The notes: a model not told the origin generated them from the letters alone. DNA of 64,000 bases from Lachnospiraceae bacterium (GCA_017391465.1 JAFOYH010000045.1:1-64000), one strand, 5' to 3'; numbered from the stretch's first letter, positions 53,302-63,050 are shown. Numbers and translations are program-made.

Positions 53302-53330
53302 ATTATAAAGGGAGTTTTCATTTTGGTCAA
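53302..53330 (-). promoter_or_regulatory. Sigma-A promoter of dtd
   Basis: Minus-strand TTGACC (53330-53325) and TATAAT (53307-53302) are separated by 17 bp, about 30 bp before the dtd start. Confidence 0.75.
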
Positions 53331-53458
53331 ATTATAATTCTGCCTGTTTTTTTCTGTCAAATCCTGGGGAAATGACCCGATATATTTCGATTGATAGATC
53401 GTTATAATAATGATAGATTAAAAGAAGGTATCGCCTTTCGGAAGAAAGGAAAATTTCT

Positions 53459-55012
53459 ATGTTTTGTAAAGTTTATACAATGGCTTGTCTTGGTATAGAT
53501 GGTCATGTTGTTCAAGTGGAAGCGGATATGAGCAGTGGACTGCCGTCGTTTCGTATTGTTGGAGAGATTACCGGAGAAGTTAAAGAATCCGGTGCACGTA
53601 TTCGAACCGCACTTCGTAATTCGGGATATGCACTTCCCACAAAGAAATGGGTCATTAATCTGGCACCTGCTGATTTTCGAAAGACAGGAACAGGATATGA
53701 TTTTCCCATTGCTATTGCACTTCTTTGCTGTTTCGAGCAGATTAATCCGGAATATTTGGAAAAGAGTATTTTTATTGGTGAATTGGGCTTAAATGGAAAT
53801 CTTGTACCAGTAAAAGGTATGTTATCTATGATCAGTAAAGCCACAGAGATGGGATTTAATTATTGTTTCGTTCCCGAAGGGAATGCTAAAGAGGCTGCGA
53901 TTTTACCTCAAATACAGGTATATGCGGTGAAAAATTTAAGACAGGCGATTTTACATCTGCAAGGAAAAAAGATGATGGAAAGTGTATTTTATCCGGAGAT
54001 GAAATCAGAAGAAACATCCGACAAAGAAAAATATAGATATCCGATGGATTTTAAGGATATTTATGGTCAGGAGATGGCAAAAAGGAGTATTGAGATCAGT
54101 GTTGCTGGACATCATCATTTGTTAATGATTGGACCGCCCGGCAGTGGAAAAACGATGATGGCAGAACGAATTCCCTATATCCTTCCAGAGATGGATTTGT
54201 CGGAACAGATTCTTGTAACAAAATTACATAGTGCGGCAGGAAGAATAAAACCAGGAACGGGACTTATAAAAGAACGACCTTTTCGCAGGCCGCATCATAC
54301 GGTTTCAGATAAAGTGTTAATTGGAGGTGGAAGCATACCTATGCCTGGGGAAATCAGTCTTGCTCATGGAGGGGTTTTGTTTCTGGACGAATTTGGTGAA
54401 TTTTCAAGAAATACGATTGAAGCGTTAAGACAGCCATTGGAATCGGGCGAAGTCTTTTTACATCGGGTGCGTGGGGATTATACATTTCCATCAAGTCCTT
54501 TAATGGTAGCTGCCATGAATCCATGTAAGTGCGGTTATTATCCGGACAGAGAGCGATGTCGATGCACATCTTATCAGATTCAAAATTATATGTCAAAAAT
54601 CAGCGGACCGCTCATGGAACGTATGGATTTATGTGTGCGTATACATCGTGTCACATGTTCGGATTTTGAAAAAAGAGAAGATTTTATGGACAGTCATTCG
54701 ATGCACCAAAATATCGAGAATGCTCTTGTCATACAAAAAGAAAGATTTAAAGGAACGACTATTCGATATAATGGGGAGATGGACACCTGTTTCATAGAAA
54801 AATACTGTTCTCTGGATGATTCGGCACGGGAACTTCTGGAAAAAGCCTATGAAAAATATCATTTGTCTGCACGTACACGTCAGAAAATATTAAAGGTCGC
54901 ACGGACCATCAGTGATCTGGAAAATAAAAAAGATATTCAGATGAATCATATTGCGGAGAGTTTATGTTATCGTTTTCCGGATGAAAATTATGGAGGCGTG
55001 CCATGGGATTAA
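53459..55012 (+). CDS. comM: YifB/ComM family Mg-chelatase-like AAA ATPase
   Basis: A 517-aa AAA+ protein of the YifB/ComM family. ComM is a hexameric helicase that promotes branch migration during natural transformation. The N-terminal ChlI-like domain starts VYTMACLGIDGHVVQVEADM, with SGLPSFRIVG. The AAA core has Walker A GPPGSGKTMMAERIPYILP and Walker B FLDEFGEF. A C-terminal lid with the HLSARTRQKILKVARTIADLE-like YHLSARTRQKILKVARTI follows. A TATAAT at 53403 suggests a promoter, but the -35 is unclear. It overlaps dprA by 10 bp, a common pairing of competence-type recombination genes. Confidence 0.93.
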   Translation: MFCKVYTMACLGIDGHVVQVEADMSSGLPSFRIVGEITGEVKESGARIRTALRNSGYALPTKKWVINLAPADFRKTGTGYDFPIAIALLCCFEQINPEYLEKSIFIGELGLNGNLVPVKGMLSMISKATEMGFNYCFVPEGNAKEAAILPQIQVYAVKNLRQAILHLQGKKMMESVFYPEMKSEETSDKEKYRYPMDFKDIYGQEMAKRSIEISVAGHHHLLMIGPPGSGKTMMAERIPYILPEMDLSEQILVTKLHSAAGRIKPGTGLIKERPFRRPHHTVSDKVLIGGGSIPMPGEISLAHGGVLFLDEFGEFSRNTIEALRQPLESGEVFLHRVRGDYTFPSSPLMVAAMNPCKCGYYPDRERCRCTSYQIQNYMSKISGPLMERMDLCVRIHRVTCSDFEKREDFMDSHSMHQNIENALVIQKERFKGTTIRYNGEMDTCFIEKYCSLDDSARELLEKAYEKYHLSARTRQKILKVARTISDLENKKDIQMNHIAESLCYRFPDENYGGVPWD

Positions 55013-56094
55013 CAGAACGGGAATGTTGGTTTTGGTTAAGTTCCTGTGAGTGGATGGGTATTAAATCCGCAGAGAGACTTCTGGGATATTTTAAATCCGC
55101 AAGGAATATTTATTATGGAACAGATTCACACTATGAAAAGATCAAAGGCTTGAAGCCCAAAGTAGTATCTTATTTAAAAGCAAAAGATCGGGATGAAGAT
55201 CAGATAAAAAGGTCCATGGAAAAACTGGCATTGCAGGGCGGACATTTTGTGTGTCGTCTGGATTCGTGTTATCCGGATAAGTTTCGTGTACTTCCGGATC
55301 CTCCGTTAGGGATTTTTTATTACGGAAGTTTGCCGGAACCGCATCAGCCAATGATTGCCATTGTTGGTGCAAGAGAAGCCAGTGGATATGGATTGGAGGC
55401 TGCTCGTTATTTCTCAAAAAAACTTGCAGAGAAAGGTGTTGGTATAATCAGCGGTCTTGCAAGGGGGATCGATGGAGAAGCACATAGGGGTGCACTTCAG
55501 GGAAATGGATGTACATGGGGTATTTTGGGTTGTGGTATCAATATATGTTATCCGAAAGAAAACTATTACTTGTTTGAAGAGATGAAATCCAAAGGTGGAA
55601 TTTTGAGTGAATATGGTCTTGGAGTTAAACCGGAAGCCTGGCATTTTCCTATGAGGAATCGGCTGATCAGCGGCCTTGCTGATGGTGTATTTGTCATTGA
55701 AGCCAGAGAACGCAGCGGTTCTCTGATTACTGTGGATATGGGACTCGAGCAGGGTAAAAATATTTATGCGTTGCCTGGACATTTTCAGACTTCATTGAGT
55801 AAAGGATGTCATCAGTTGATTCAGTGTGGAGCAAAGCTTGTGTATGAACCAAAAGATATATTGGAGGATTTGCCTGTTTTGTCTGTTGGTAATGATAGTA
55901 AAGAAAAAAAACTTTCACTTGATAAATCAGAACAATTGGTGTATGCTAGTTTAAGTTTAGCCCCGAAAGATATTGACACGATTTCAATGCTTTGTGGATT
56001 GCCTTTGTCAGAAACCATCACACTTTTGATGAAGATGGAACTGGAAGGGAAGATTCGCTCCCAGGGGAAGAACCAGTATATGTTAAAGTTATAA
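55003..56094 (+). CDS. dprA: DNA-processing protein DprA/Smf
   Basis: RecA loader for incoming single-stranded DNA, 363 aa. An N-terminal helical (SAM/HhH-like) part of about 70 residues precedes the Rossmann core. Conserved blocks are IAIVGAREASGYGLEAAR, GVGIISGLARGIDGEAHRGAL, FPMRNRLISGLADGVFVIEA, SGSLITVDMGLEQGKNIYALPG and KGCHQLIQCGAKLV. A C-terminal winged helix (about 300-363) closes the protein. GGAGG is 6 bp before the ATG, inside the upstream gene. The usual comM-dprA-topA order is kept. Confidence 0.95.
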   Translation: MGLTERECWFWLSSCEWMGIKSAERLLGYFKSARNIYYGTDSHYEKIKGLKPKVVSYLKAKDRDEDQIKRSMEKLALQGGHFVCRLDSCYPDKFRVLPDPPLGIFYYGSLPEPHQPMIAIVGAREASGYGLEAARYFSKKLAEKGVGIISGLARGIDGEAHRGALQGNGCTWGILGCGINICYPKENYYLFEEMKSKGGILSEYGLGVKPEAWHFPMRNRLISGLADGVFVIEARERSGSLITVDMGLEQGKNIYALPGHFQTSLSKGCHQLIQCGAKLVYEPKDILEDLPVLSVGNDSKEKKLSLDKSEQLVYASLSLAPKDIDTISMLCGLPLSETITLLMKMELEGKIRSQGKNQYMLKL

Positions 56095-56138
56095 GCATAT
56101 ATCAGGAAGAAGTTTAGAGAAGGTAATGGAGGAGTATT

Positions 56139-58211
56139 ATGGCAAAATATTTGGTTATTGTGGAATCACCTGCGAAAGCCAAAACCATTAATAAATTCCT
56201 TGGATCCAATTATCACGTTGTTGCATCCAATGGACATGTACGTGATTTGCCAAAAAGTCAGTTAGGTATTGATATAGAGAATGATTTCGAACCGAAATAT
56301 ATTACGATTCGAGGAAAAGGAGATATTCTGGCGATGCTTCGTAAAGAAGTTAAGAAAGCCGATAAAGTTTATCTCGCAACTGACCCGGACCGTGAAGGAG
56401 AAGCAATTTCATGGCATTTGGCAACAGCTTTGAAACTTGAAAAGAAACAGATTCATCGTATTACATTTAATGAGATCACGAAATCTGCGGTGAAGGCATC
56501 CATCAAACAAGCCAGAGAAATCGATATGGGGTTGGTTGATGCTCAGCAGTCAAGACGTATTCTTGATCGTATGGTCGGGTATAAAATCAGTCCGCTGCTG
56601 TGGGCAAAAGTAAAACGTGGATTAAGTGCCGGACGTGTTCAGTCGGTTGCACTTCGAATCATCTGCGATCGAGAACAGGAAATTGAAGCATTTATCCCAG
56701 AAGAATACTGGTCTTTAAATGTCCTGTTGAATGTTAAAGGTGAGAAAAAGCCGTTGACAGCCAAATTTTATGGTAAAGAAAAAGAAAAAATAGATATTCA
56801 TTCCAAAGAGGAAATGGATGCCATTTTGGAAAATCTTGAAGGTCAGACATACAAAATCTGTAATATAAAGAATGGTGAACGTTCTAAGAAAGCACCGGTT
56901 CCGTTCACGACAAGTACATTGCAGCAGGAAGCATCAAAAGTTTTAAATTTTTCGACACAAAAAACAATGCGTATTGCTCAGCAGTTGTATGAAGGTGTGG
57001 ACATTAAAGGCAATGGAACGGTTGGTTTGATCACATATTTAAGAACCGATTCGACACGTGTTTCCGAAGAGGCAGATGAGGCTGTTCGTAAGTTTATTGA
57101 TAAAGCCTATGGTCCGGAATATGTGACTGATCGGGTGAAAGATGCAAAGAATAATGGTAAGATTCAGGATGCGCATGAAGCAATCCGTCCATCGAACAGC
57201 GAGTTAACACCGACAAAGGTTAAGGAATCTTTATCCAGAGATCAGTTCCGTTTATATCAGTTAATCTGGAGTCGTTTTGTAGCCAGTCGAATGTCGGATG
57301 CCGTATATACGACAACGAATGTAAAAATTAACTGTAATGGTTATATTTTTACGGTGACCGCATCCAAGATTAAGTTCGAAGGTTTTCTTTCTGTTTATAA
57401 ACAGGCAGAGGATAAAGCGGAAGCGAATGTTTTATTGAAGAAATTATCTGAAGAGAGTGAGTTGTCGTTTGATTCTTTTGAAACCAAACAGCACTTTACA
57501 CAGCCTCCAGCACATTTTACAGAGGCTTCCCTTGTAAAGACATTGGAAGAATTAGGTATTGGCCGTCCAAGTACTTATGCGCCAACCATAACGACGATTA
57601 TTGCACGTCGTTACGTTGCGAAAGAGAATAAAAATCTTTACGTGACAGAACTCGGTGAAGTAGTCAACCAGATTATGAAAGATGCTTTTCCAAGTATTGT
57701 AGATGTAACATTTACGGCAAATATGGAATATCTGCTTGACCGAATTGGTGATGGAAGAATTCCATATAAAACGGTTATCCGCAATTTCTATCCGGATTTA
57801 AAAGAAGCTGTGGAAAAAGCAGAAAAGGAACTGGAAGAAATTAAGATTGAAGATGAAGTGTCGGATGTCATATGTGATCAGTGTGGTCGAAATATGGTGA
57901 TTAAATATGGTCCTCATGGGAAATTCCTTGCATGTCCGGGATTTCCGGAATGTAAAAATACAAAAACATATTTTGAAAAAATAGGTATTCCGTGTCCAAA
58001 GTGTGGAAAAGACATTGTCATTCGTAAAACTCAAAAAGGACGTAAGTATTTTGGATGCATTGATATTCCGGAGTGTGATTTTATGACGTGGCAAAAACCA
58101 TCCGGAAAGAATTGTCCGAAATGTGGAAATGTACTTCTCGCCAAAGGTCAGAAGCTTGTATGTGCCGACGAAGCATGTGGATATCGTGAAGATCAAAAAA
58201 ATGAAGATTAA
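56139..58211 (+). CDS. topA: DNA topoisomerase I
   Basis: Type IA topoisomerase relaxing negative supercoils, 690 aa. The Toprim domain opens YLVIVESPAKAKTINKFLG and contains the acidic DPDREGEAISWH. The active-site tyrosine lies in GLITYLRTDSTRVS. LSAGRVQSVALR is conserved. The C-terminus has three zinc ribbons: CDQCG to CPGFPEC, CPKCG to CIDIPEC and CPKCG to CADEAC. GGAGG precedes the ATG. In many Firmicutes trmFO and codY follow; here a terminator and a metal transporter do. Confidence 0.97.
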   Translation: MAKYLVIVESPAKAKTINKFLGSNYHVVASNGHVRDLPKSQLGIDIENDFEPKYITIRGKGDILAMLRKEVKKADKVYLATDPDREGEAISWHLATALKLEKKQIHRITFNEITKSAVKASIKQAREIDMGLVDAQQSRRILDRMVGYKISPLLWAKVKRGLSAGRVQSVALRIICDREQEIEAFIPEEYWSLNVLLNVKGEKKPLTAKFYGKEKEKIDIHSKEEMDAILENLEGQTYKICNIKNGERSKKAPVPFTTSTLQQEASKVLNFSTQKTMRIAQQLYEGVDIKGNGTVGLITYLRTDSTRVSEEADEAVRKFIDKAYGPEYVTDRVKDAKNNGKIQDAHEAIRPSNSELTPTKVKESLSRDQFRLYQLIWSRFVASRMSDAVYTTTNVKINCNGYIFTVTASKIKFEGFLSVYKQAEDKAEANVLLKKLSEESELSFDSFETKQHFTQPPAHFTEASLVKTLEELGIGRPSTYAPTITTIIARRYVAKENKNLYVTELGEVVNQIMKDAFPSIVDVTFTANMEYLLDRIGDGRIPYKTVIRNFYPDLKEAVEKAEKELEEIKIEDEVSDVICDQCGRNMVIKYGPHGKFLACPGFPECKNTKTYFEKIGIPCPKCGKDIVIRKTQKGRKYFGCIDIPECDFMTWQKPSGKNCPKCGNVLLAKGQKLVCADEACGYREDQKNED

Positions 58212-58219
58212 ATGAATGG

Positions 58220-58250
58220 GTCTCCTGTAATTGATGCAGGAGACTTTTTT
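58220..58250 (+). terminator. Terminator of topA
   Basis: GTCTCCTG (58220-58227) pairs with CAGGAGAC (58237-58244), followed by six T. Confidence 0.92.
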
Positions 58251-58310
58251 GTTCCATCTGCTTTGTGTGTGCATAAGATAATATAACTGTGACATATAAG
58301 GAGAGGACGA

Positions 58311-59078
58311 ATGGTATATTCGCTAATATGGGCAGCATGTGGCACAGGTTTTGCATTTTTGATGACAACATTGGGAGCTGCAACAGTCTTTCTGATTCGT
58401 GATAAAGAGGGGAAAGAACTTCAAAATATCATCTTGGGGTTTGCATCAGGAATCATGCTGGCGGCTTCGGTGTGGTCTTTAATTCTTCCGGCAATTGAAC
58501 AGATGGAAAATGCCAGAGAAATATCATGGATTGTAGCTGCAGCAGGCATTTTTTTAGGAAGCATTTTCATTATGAATGTAGATCGTCTGCTTGTGAAATA
58601 TACCGGAGAAATGGAACAGGTGAATCGTATGGTTTTTGCGGTAATCCTTCATAATATACCAGAGGGCATGGCAATAGGGCTTGCATTTTCACTGGCTGCA
58701 GATCATATGGATCAGCCCGAATATCTTGTAACAGCCACGGCACTTGCTATTGGTATTGGTGTACAGAATTTTCCAGAAGGAGCCGCAGTCTCATTGCCGC
58801 TCAGACAGGAGGGCATGCATTCTGTGAGGGCTTTTGGATATGGTTTATTATCTGCAGTTGTGGAGCCGGTTTTCGGCATTGCAGTGGTCGTTGTATCTGA
58901 AAAAATCCGACCATTAATGCCATGGTTTTTGACCTTTGCAGCAGGGGCCATGCTTTATGTTGTTGTGGATGAACTCATTCCCCGGGCAAATCAGGAGGAC
59001 AGCTCACATAAGGCAACGATGGGGGTTATGGTTGGCTTTCTAATAATGATGGTATTAGATGTGGCATTGGGTGCTTGA
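58311..59078 (+). CDS. ZIP-family divalent metal transporter
   Basis: A 255-aa membrane transporter with about eight helices, of the ZIP (ZupT/GufA-like) family that imports zinc and related metals. The metal-binding helix motifs are ILHNIPEGMAIG (about residue 112) and VQNFPEGAAVSLPL (about 150). The N-terminal helices include AACGTGFAFLMTTLGAATVF. No His-rich loop is obvious. AGGAGAGG lies before the ATG. Metal specificity cannot be read from the sequence. Confidence 0.9.
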   Translation: MVYSLIWAACGTGFAFLMTTLGAATVFLIRDKEGKELQNIILGFASGIMLAASVWSLILPAIEQMENAREISWIVAAAGIFLGSIFIMNVDRLLVKYTGEMEQVNRMVFAVILHNIPEGMAIGLAFSLAADHMDQPEYLVTATALAIGIGVQNFPEGAAVSLPLRQEGMHSVRAFGYGLLSAVVEPVFGIAVVVVSEKIRPLMPWFLTFAAGAMLYVVVDELIPRANQEDSSHKATMGVMVGFLIMMVLDVALGA

Positions 59079-59081
59079 TAA

Positions 59082-59110
59082 TTGATTTCCATAAAAAATT
59101 AAGCTAAAAT
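59082..59110 (+). promoter_or_regulatory. Possible promoter of the DUF5721-type gene
   Basis: TTGATT (59082-59087) and TAAAAT (59105-59110) have a 17-bp spacer and lie 33 bp before the start. Confidence 0.5.
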
Positions 59111-59142
59111 AAAAGATAAGTGGAAGTACAGGAGGATGGGCA

Positions 59143-59640
59143 ATGATTGGATTATCCATTGTTGATATAAAGACCTTTATGTCCGGTATTTTGACCGGAC
59201 ATATGTTTGATAAGTTCTATTTAAGAGATGGAGAAATACAGACATTTACGGAGTTTCATATGGGGGGATACCTGAACCAGGCCTATTATGATTCGGAAGA
59301 GTGGGAAGCTATGGAGGGCAGAGAATTATGTCTATGGTCCGAAGTGCGTCCTTTTGCATTTCAGTTGATTAAAGGGCATAAGCTTCCGGTAAGATTTAAG
59401 TTTGTTTTTCAGTTATCTCATGAGAATACTCAGTGGTTTATGGAAAAACATAAAACATCAACCCGGGGAGAAGACCTTGGGGGATTATTTATGAATATTA
59501 CGTATGATCATCAAAAGCTGATATGTACATCAGGTATTTCATATAAAACCTTTGTGATGGATAAGACGCTGGAGCAGTATTGGGATGATACGGTGTATCA
59601 GTATTTTAAACAGAACCATATTATGGTTGAAAAACTATAA
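59143..59640 (+). CDS. DUF5721-type conserved protein
   Basis: A 165-aa cytoplasmic protein of unknown function. I recall similar sequences annotated as DUF5721 in Lachnospiraceae, with a start like VDIKTFMSGILTGHMFDKF, a middle REVRPF-like EVRPFAFQLIKGHKLPVRFK and an end TFVMDKTLEQYWDD. No membrane helices or signal peptide are seen. AGGAGG precedes the ATG. The alcohol dehydrogenase frame opens 6 bp after its stop and starts 30 bp after it, so the two may share a message. Confidence 0.75.
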   Translation: MIGLSIVDIKTFMSGILTGHMFDKFYLRDGEIQTFTEFHMGGYLNQAYYDSEEWEAMEGRELCLWSEVRPFAFQLIKGHKLPVRFKFVFQLSHENTQWFMEKHKTSTRGEDLGGLFMNITYDHQKLICTSGISYKTFVMDKTLEQYWDDTVYQYFKQNHIMVEKL

Positions 59641-59670
59641 AGATTTTTGGAGCGGAGAGTAAAGTATTCT

Positions 59671-60906
59671 ATGAAAAAGAAATTGAATTTAGAAGTTGCA
59701 TTTTGTCGAAGTTTTCAGTTGATGATGAAGATTGGAATATATGTGTTACCCTGGGGAATTCCTAAAATCATGAAAGGGCCGGGGATTGTAAAAAAACTCC
59801 CGATGGCGATTCAACGTAAAAAGTTCAAAAAACCTTTAGTTGTAACGGATCATATGCTTATGAATATGCATCTTTTAGATGGTATGCTTGAAGCAATGGA
59901 CCGCATTGGTCTGGAATATGTGATCTATGATGGCGCAGCACCAAATCCAACAGATATTAATATCGAAGAAGGTGCAGCTCTTTACCGTGAAAATCAATGC
60001 GACTGCATGATTGCTTTTGGTGGTGGTTCACCCATAGATTGTGCCAAAGGTATTGGTGCTCGTATTGCAAGACCTCATAAAAAAATCAGACGTATGCAGG
60101 GATTATTTGGTGTGCTTCGTCCTATTCCGGTTCTTTTTACAGTACCGACGACTGCAGGAACCGGTTCGGAAACAACCATTGCAGCTGTTATAACAGAGGC
60201 TTCAACGCATCATAAAGCTTCGATGAATGATCTTTGTCTTATGCCGAAGTATGCTGTTTTAGATCCGGAATTAACCATGGGACTTCCGAAACAAATGACG
60301 GCAGTGACAGGGATGGATGCGCTCTGCCATGCGGTTGAGGCTTATACAAATAACACCTATAATTCAAAGCTTGAGAAAAAGCTGTGTAAAAAAGCAGTGA
60401 AACTGATTTATAATAATCTGTATAAGATTTATGAGGATGGAACGAATATCGAAGGTCGTCAGAATATGCAAAAGGCTGCATTTTACGCAGGACGTGCATT
60501 TACACGCGGATGTGTCGGATATGTGCATGCCATTGGCCATACATTGGGCGGTTTGTATGAAACACCTCACGGGCTTGCTATGGCCATTCTTTTGCCGCAT
60601 GTCATGCGGGCCTATGGATCGGCAGTTTATGATCGATTAGCAGAACTGTGTGATGTCTGTGGAATTAAACCGGCAGAGGATACAAGAAAAGCAAAAGCGG
60701 AAGCCTTTATTGGCTGGATTGAAGAACTTAAGATAAAAATGGACATTCCATTATATCCACCGATGCTTCAAGAAGAAGATGTGGACCAGATTGTCGAATG
60801 GGCACACAAAGAAGGAAATCCGTTGTATCCAACACCAGTCACATGGACAAAAGCTGATTTTAAAAAATTTATTCTTTCTTTAAAAAGAAGTATAGAAGAT
60901 ATTTGA
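59671..60906 (+). CDS. Iron-containing alcohol dehydrogenase
   Basis: A 411-aa group III (Fe-dependent) alcohol dehydrogenase, NAD(P)-linked. The nucleotide-binding motif GGGSPIDCAKGIGA is near residue 113, and VPTTAGTGSE near 155. The metal ligands fall in AVTGMDALCHAVEAYT and in HAIGHTLGGLYETPHGLAMA. The N-terminus has an unusual hydrophobic stretch (QLMMKIGIYVLPWGIPKIM) not typical of 1,3-propanediol or BdhA-type members. ATG 59671 is preferred; TTG 59647 lacks a ribosome site. The substrate is unknown. Confidence 0.9.
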   Translation: MKKKLNLEVAFCRSFQLMMKIGIYVLPWGIPKIMKGPGIVKKLPMAIQRKKFKKPLVVTDHMLMNMHLLDGMLEAMDRIGLEYVIYDGAAPNPTDINIEEGAALYRENQCDCMIAFGGGSPIDCAKGIGARIARPHKKIRRMQGLFGVLRPIPVLFTVPTTAGTGSETTIAAVITEASTHHKASMNDLCLMPKYAVLDPELTMGLPKQMTAVTGMDALCHAVEAYTNNTYNSKLEKKLCKKAVKLIYNNLYKIYEDGTNIEGRQNMQKAAFYAGRAFTRGCVGYVHAIGHTLGGLYETPHGLAMAILLPHVMRAYGSAVYDRLAELCDVCGIKPAEDTRKAKAEAFIGWIEELKIKMDIPLYPPMLQEEDVDQIVEWAHKEGNPLYPTPVTWTKADFKKFILSLKRSIEDI

Positions 60907-60910
60907 ATAA

Positions 60911-60937
60911 TTAGCACTCACTTTTGGTGAGTGCTAA
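60911..60937. promoter_or_regulatory. CIRCE operator (HrcA binding site)
   Basis: TTAGCACTC, nine bases, GAGTGCTAA: a perfect match to the CIRCE consensus. It ends 7 bp upstream of the htpG -35. The inverted repeat followed by TTTTG may also end the dehydrogenase transcript. Confidence 0.96.
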
Positions 60938-60944
60938 TTTTGTG

Positions 60945-60973
60945 TTGACATTTCAGTCACGTGGTATTACAAT
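60945..60973 (+). promoter_or_regulatory. Sigma-A promoter of htpG
   Basis: TTGACA (60945-60950) and TACAAT (60968-60973) are separated by exactly 17 bp. Near the expected transcript start lies a small hairpin, ATGTCG/CGACAT with a 6-nt loop (60979-60996). Confidence 0.88.
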
Positions 60974-61043
60974 TACTAATGTCGCAAGGACGACATAATA
61001 CAAATGTGAATTGAAATTATTTTAATATAAGGAGTGATCGATA

Positions 61044-63050
61044 ATGGGTGAAACAATGAAAGAACAGGGAAGCTTATCCATTAACAGTGAAAATTTATTT
61101 CCGATTATTAAGAAATGGTTATATTCGGACCACGATATTTTTGTAAGAGAACTTGTATCCAATGGCTGTGATGCCATCACAAAACTTAAAAAACTTGAGA
61201 TGATGGGTGAAGCAACGATCAATGAAGGCGAAAAACTCAAAGTTGAAGTGATCGTTAATGCAGAAGATAAAACAATGATCGTGCGCGATAATGGTATCGG
61301 TATGACAGCGGATGAAGTCAAGGAATATATTACACAGATTGCTTTTTCAGGCGCTACAGATTTCCTTGAAAAGTATAAAGATAAGACCAATGAAGATCAG
61401 ATTATTGGTCACTTTGGTCTTGGTTTTTATTCCGCATTTATGGTGGCAGATCGTGTAACAATTCAGACACGTTCTTACAAAGAAGATGCAGAACCTGTTT
61501 ATTGGGAATGTGACGGAGATTCGGAATACTCTATGTCAAAAGGTGATCGCGACGTGCGTGGTACAGAAATTACATTGTACATGAACGAAGACAGCTATGA
61601 ATTCTGTAATGAATACCGTGCTCGTGAAGTTCTTGATAAATACTGTGGTTTTATGCCGGTTGAAATTTATATTTCAAAAGAAGGCAGCGAAGTAGAAACA
61701 CAGAATGTAAAAGAAGAAGATCTTCGTGCAGAAGACAGAATCATTGAATATTACACAGAACCTGCGAAGACAGAAGAAAAAGAGAATGAAGACGGAACAA
61801 AAGAAGTGATTGAAATCACTCCGGAGCAGAGAATGGCAAAGATCAAACGCCGTCCGTATCTTGTGAATGTAACAACACCTCTTTGGAGCAAACATCCAAA
61901 CGAATGTACAGAAGAAGAATATAAAGAATTTTATCGTAATGTTTTCAAAGATTACAAGGAACCTTTATTCTGGATTCATTTAAATATGGACTATCCATTT
62001 AACTTAAAAGGTATTTTATATTTCCCTAAATTAAATCTTGAACTTGAAGCGGTTGAAGGAACCATTAAGCTTTACAATAATCAGGTATTTATCGCGGATA
62101 ATATTAAAGAAGTTATTCCGGAATTTTTATTACTTTTAAAAGGTGTGATTGATTGTCCGGATCTTCCGTTGAACGTATCCCGATCTGCACTTCAGAATGA
62201 TGGCTTTGTTAAGAAGATTTCAGATTACATTACAAAGAAAGTGGCAGATAAGCTTTCCGGTATGTGCAAAACAGATCGCGAAAACTATGAAAAATACTGG
62301 GATGATATTAATCCATTTATTAAGTTTGGATGCATGAAAGATGATAAGTTTAAATCCAAGATGAAAGATTATATTATCTACAAAGATTTAGATGGCAAAT
62401 ACCTTTCTTTGAAAGATTATCTTGAAAATTGCAAAGAAAAACATGAAAATCAGGTGTTCTATGTAACAGACGAAGTTCAGCAGGCACAGTATGTGAATAT
62501 GTTCCGTGAACAGGAAATGAATGCTATTTTATTAAATATGGCGATTGATCAGCCATTTATCAGTATGGTTGAACAGGATGAAGAAGGTGTGCAGTTCCAT
62601 CGAATTGATACAGAACTTTCCGATGTTTTCAAGGAAGAAATCAGCGAAGAAGATGGCAAGGTTCTTGAAGAAAATACAAAATCTTTAACAGAAATCTTCA
62701 AAAAGGCACTTGGACGTGAAAATCTGGAAGTAAAAGTAGAGAAACTTAAAAATGCAGAAACCTCTTCTATGATTACCCTTAAAGAAGAAAGTCGTCGTAT
62801 GCAGGATATGATGCGTATGTACGGTATGACAGATATGGGTATGTATGGAAATGATGGTGAGACTTTAATCCTGAATGCCAACAATAGTCTCGTTCAGTAT
62901 GTTCTTTCCAATGCGGAAGGCGAATATACAGATATGATCTGTCAGCAGCTTTATGATCTTGCACTTCTTAGTCATAAACCGTTAGATGCTGCAGCAATGA
63001 CAGCGTTTATTGACAGAAGCAATAAGATTATGAAAGCTTTAACAAAATAA
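61044..63050 (+). CDS. htpG: Molecular chaperone HtpG (Hsp90)
   Basis: Bacterial Hsp90, 668 aa, slightly longer than the 620-640 aa of Escherichia or Bacillus forms. The GHKL ATP-binding domain shows ELVSNGCDAITKLKKL (the family usually has ELISNASDA), VRDNGIGMTADEV and IGHFGLGFYSAFMVAD. The middle domain has LPLNVSRSALQND with the catalytic Arg. An acidic insertion rich in Glu (about residues 230-250) and the C-terminal dimerisation domain follow. AAGGAG is 9 bp before the ATG. The CIRCE upstream places it in the HrcA heat-shock regulon. Confidence 0.95.
   Translation: MGETMKEQGSLSINSENLFPIIKKWLYSDHDIFVRELVSNGCDAITKLKKLEMMGEATINEGEKLKVEVIVNAEDKTMIVRDNGIGMTADEVKEYITQIAFSGATDFLEKYKDKTNEDQIIGHFGLGFYSAFMVADRVTIQTRSYKEDAEPVYWECDGDSEYSMSKGDRDVRGTEITLYMNEDSYEFCNEYRAREVLDKYCGFMPVEIYISKEGSEVETQNVKEEDLRAEDRIIEYYTEPAKTEEKENEDGTKEVIEITPEQRMAKIKRRPYLVNVTTPLWSKHPNECTEEEYKEFYRNVFKDYKEPLFWIHLNMDYPFNLKGILYFPKLNLELEAVEGTIKLYNNQVFIADNIKEVIPEFLLLLKGVIDCPDLPLNVSRSALQNDGFVKKISDYITKKVADKLSGMCKTDRENYEKYWDDINPFIKFGCMKDDKFKSKMKDYIIYKDLDGKYLSLKDYLENCKEKHENQVFYVTDEVQQAQYVNMFREQEMNAILLNMAIDQPFISMVEQDEEGVQFHRIDTELSDVFKEEISEEDGKVLEENTKSLTEIFKKALGRENLEVKVEKLKNAETSSMITLKEESRRMQDMMRMYGMTDMGMYGNDGETLILNANNSLVQYVLSNAEGEYTDMICQQLYDLALLSHKPLDAAAMTAFIDRSNKIMKALTK

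Noticed and set aside
57798..58295. 165-codon minus-strand frame at the end of topA
   Set aside because: It crosses the topA zinc ribbons and the terminator, and its composition is that of an antisense shadow.
60911..60940. The repeat after the alcohol dehydrogenase gene as an ordinary terminator only
   Set aside because: The exact CIRCE match upstream of a heat-shock gene makes an operator the main reading; termination may be a second role.
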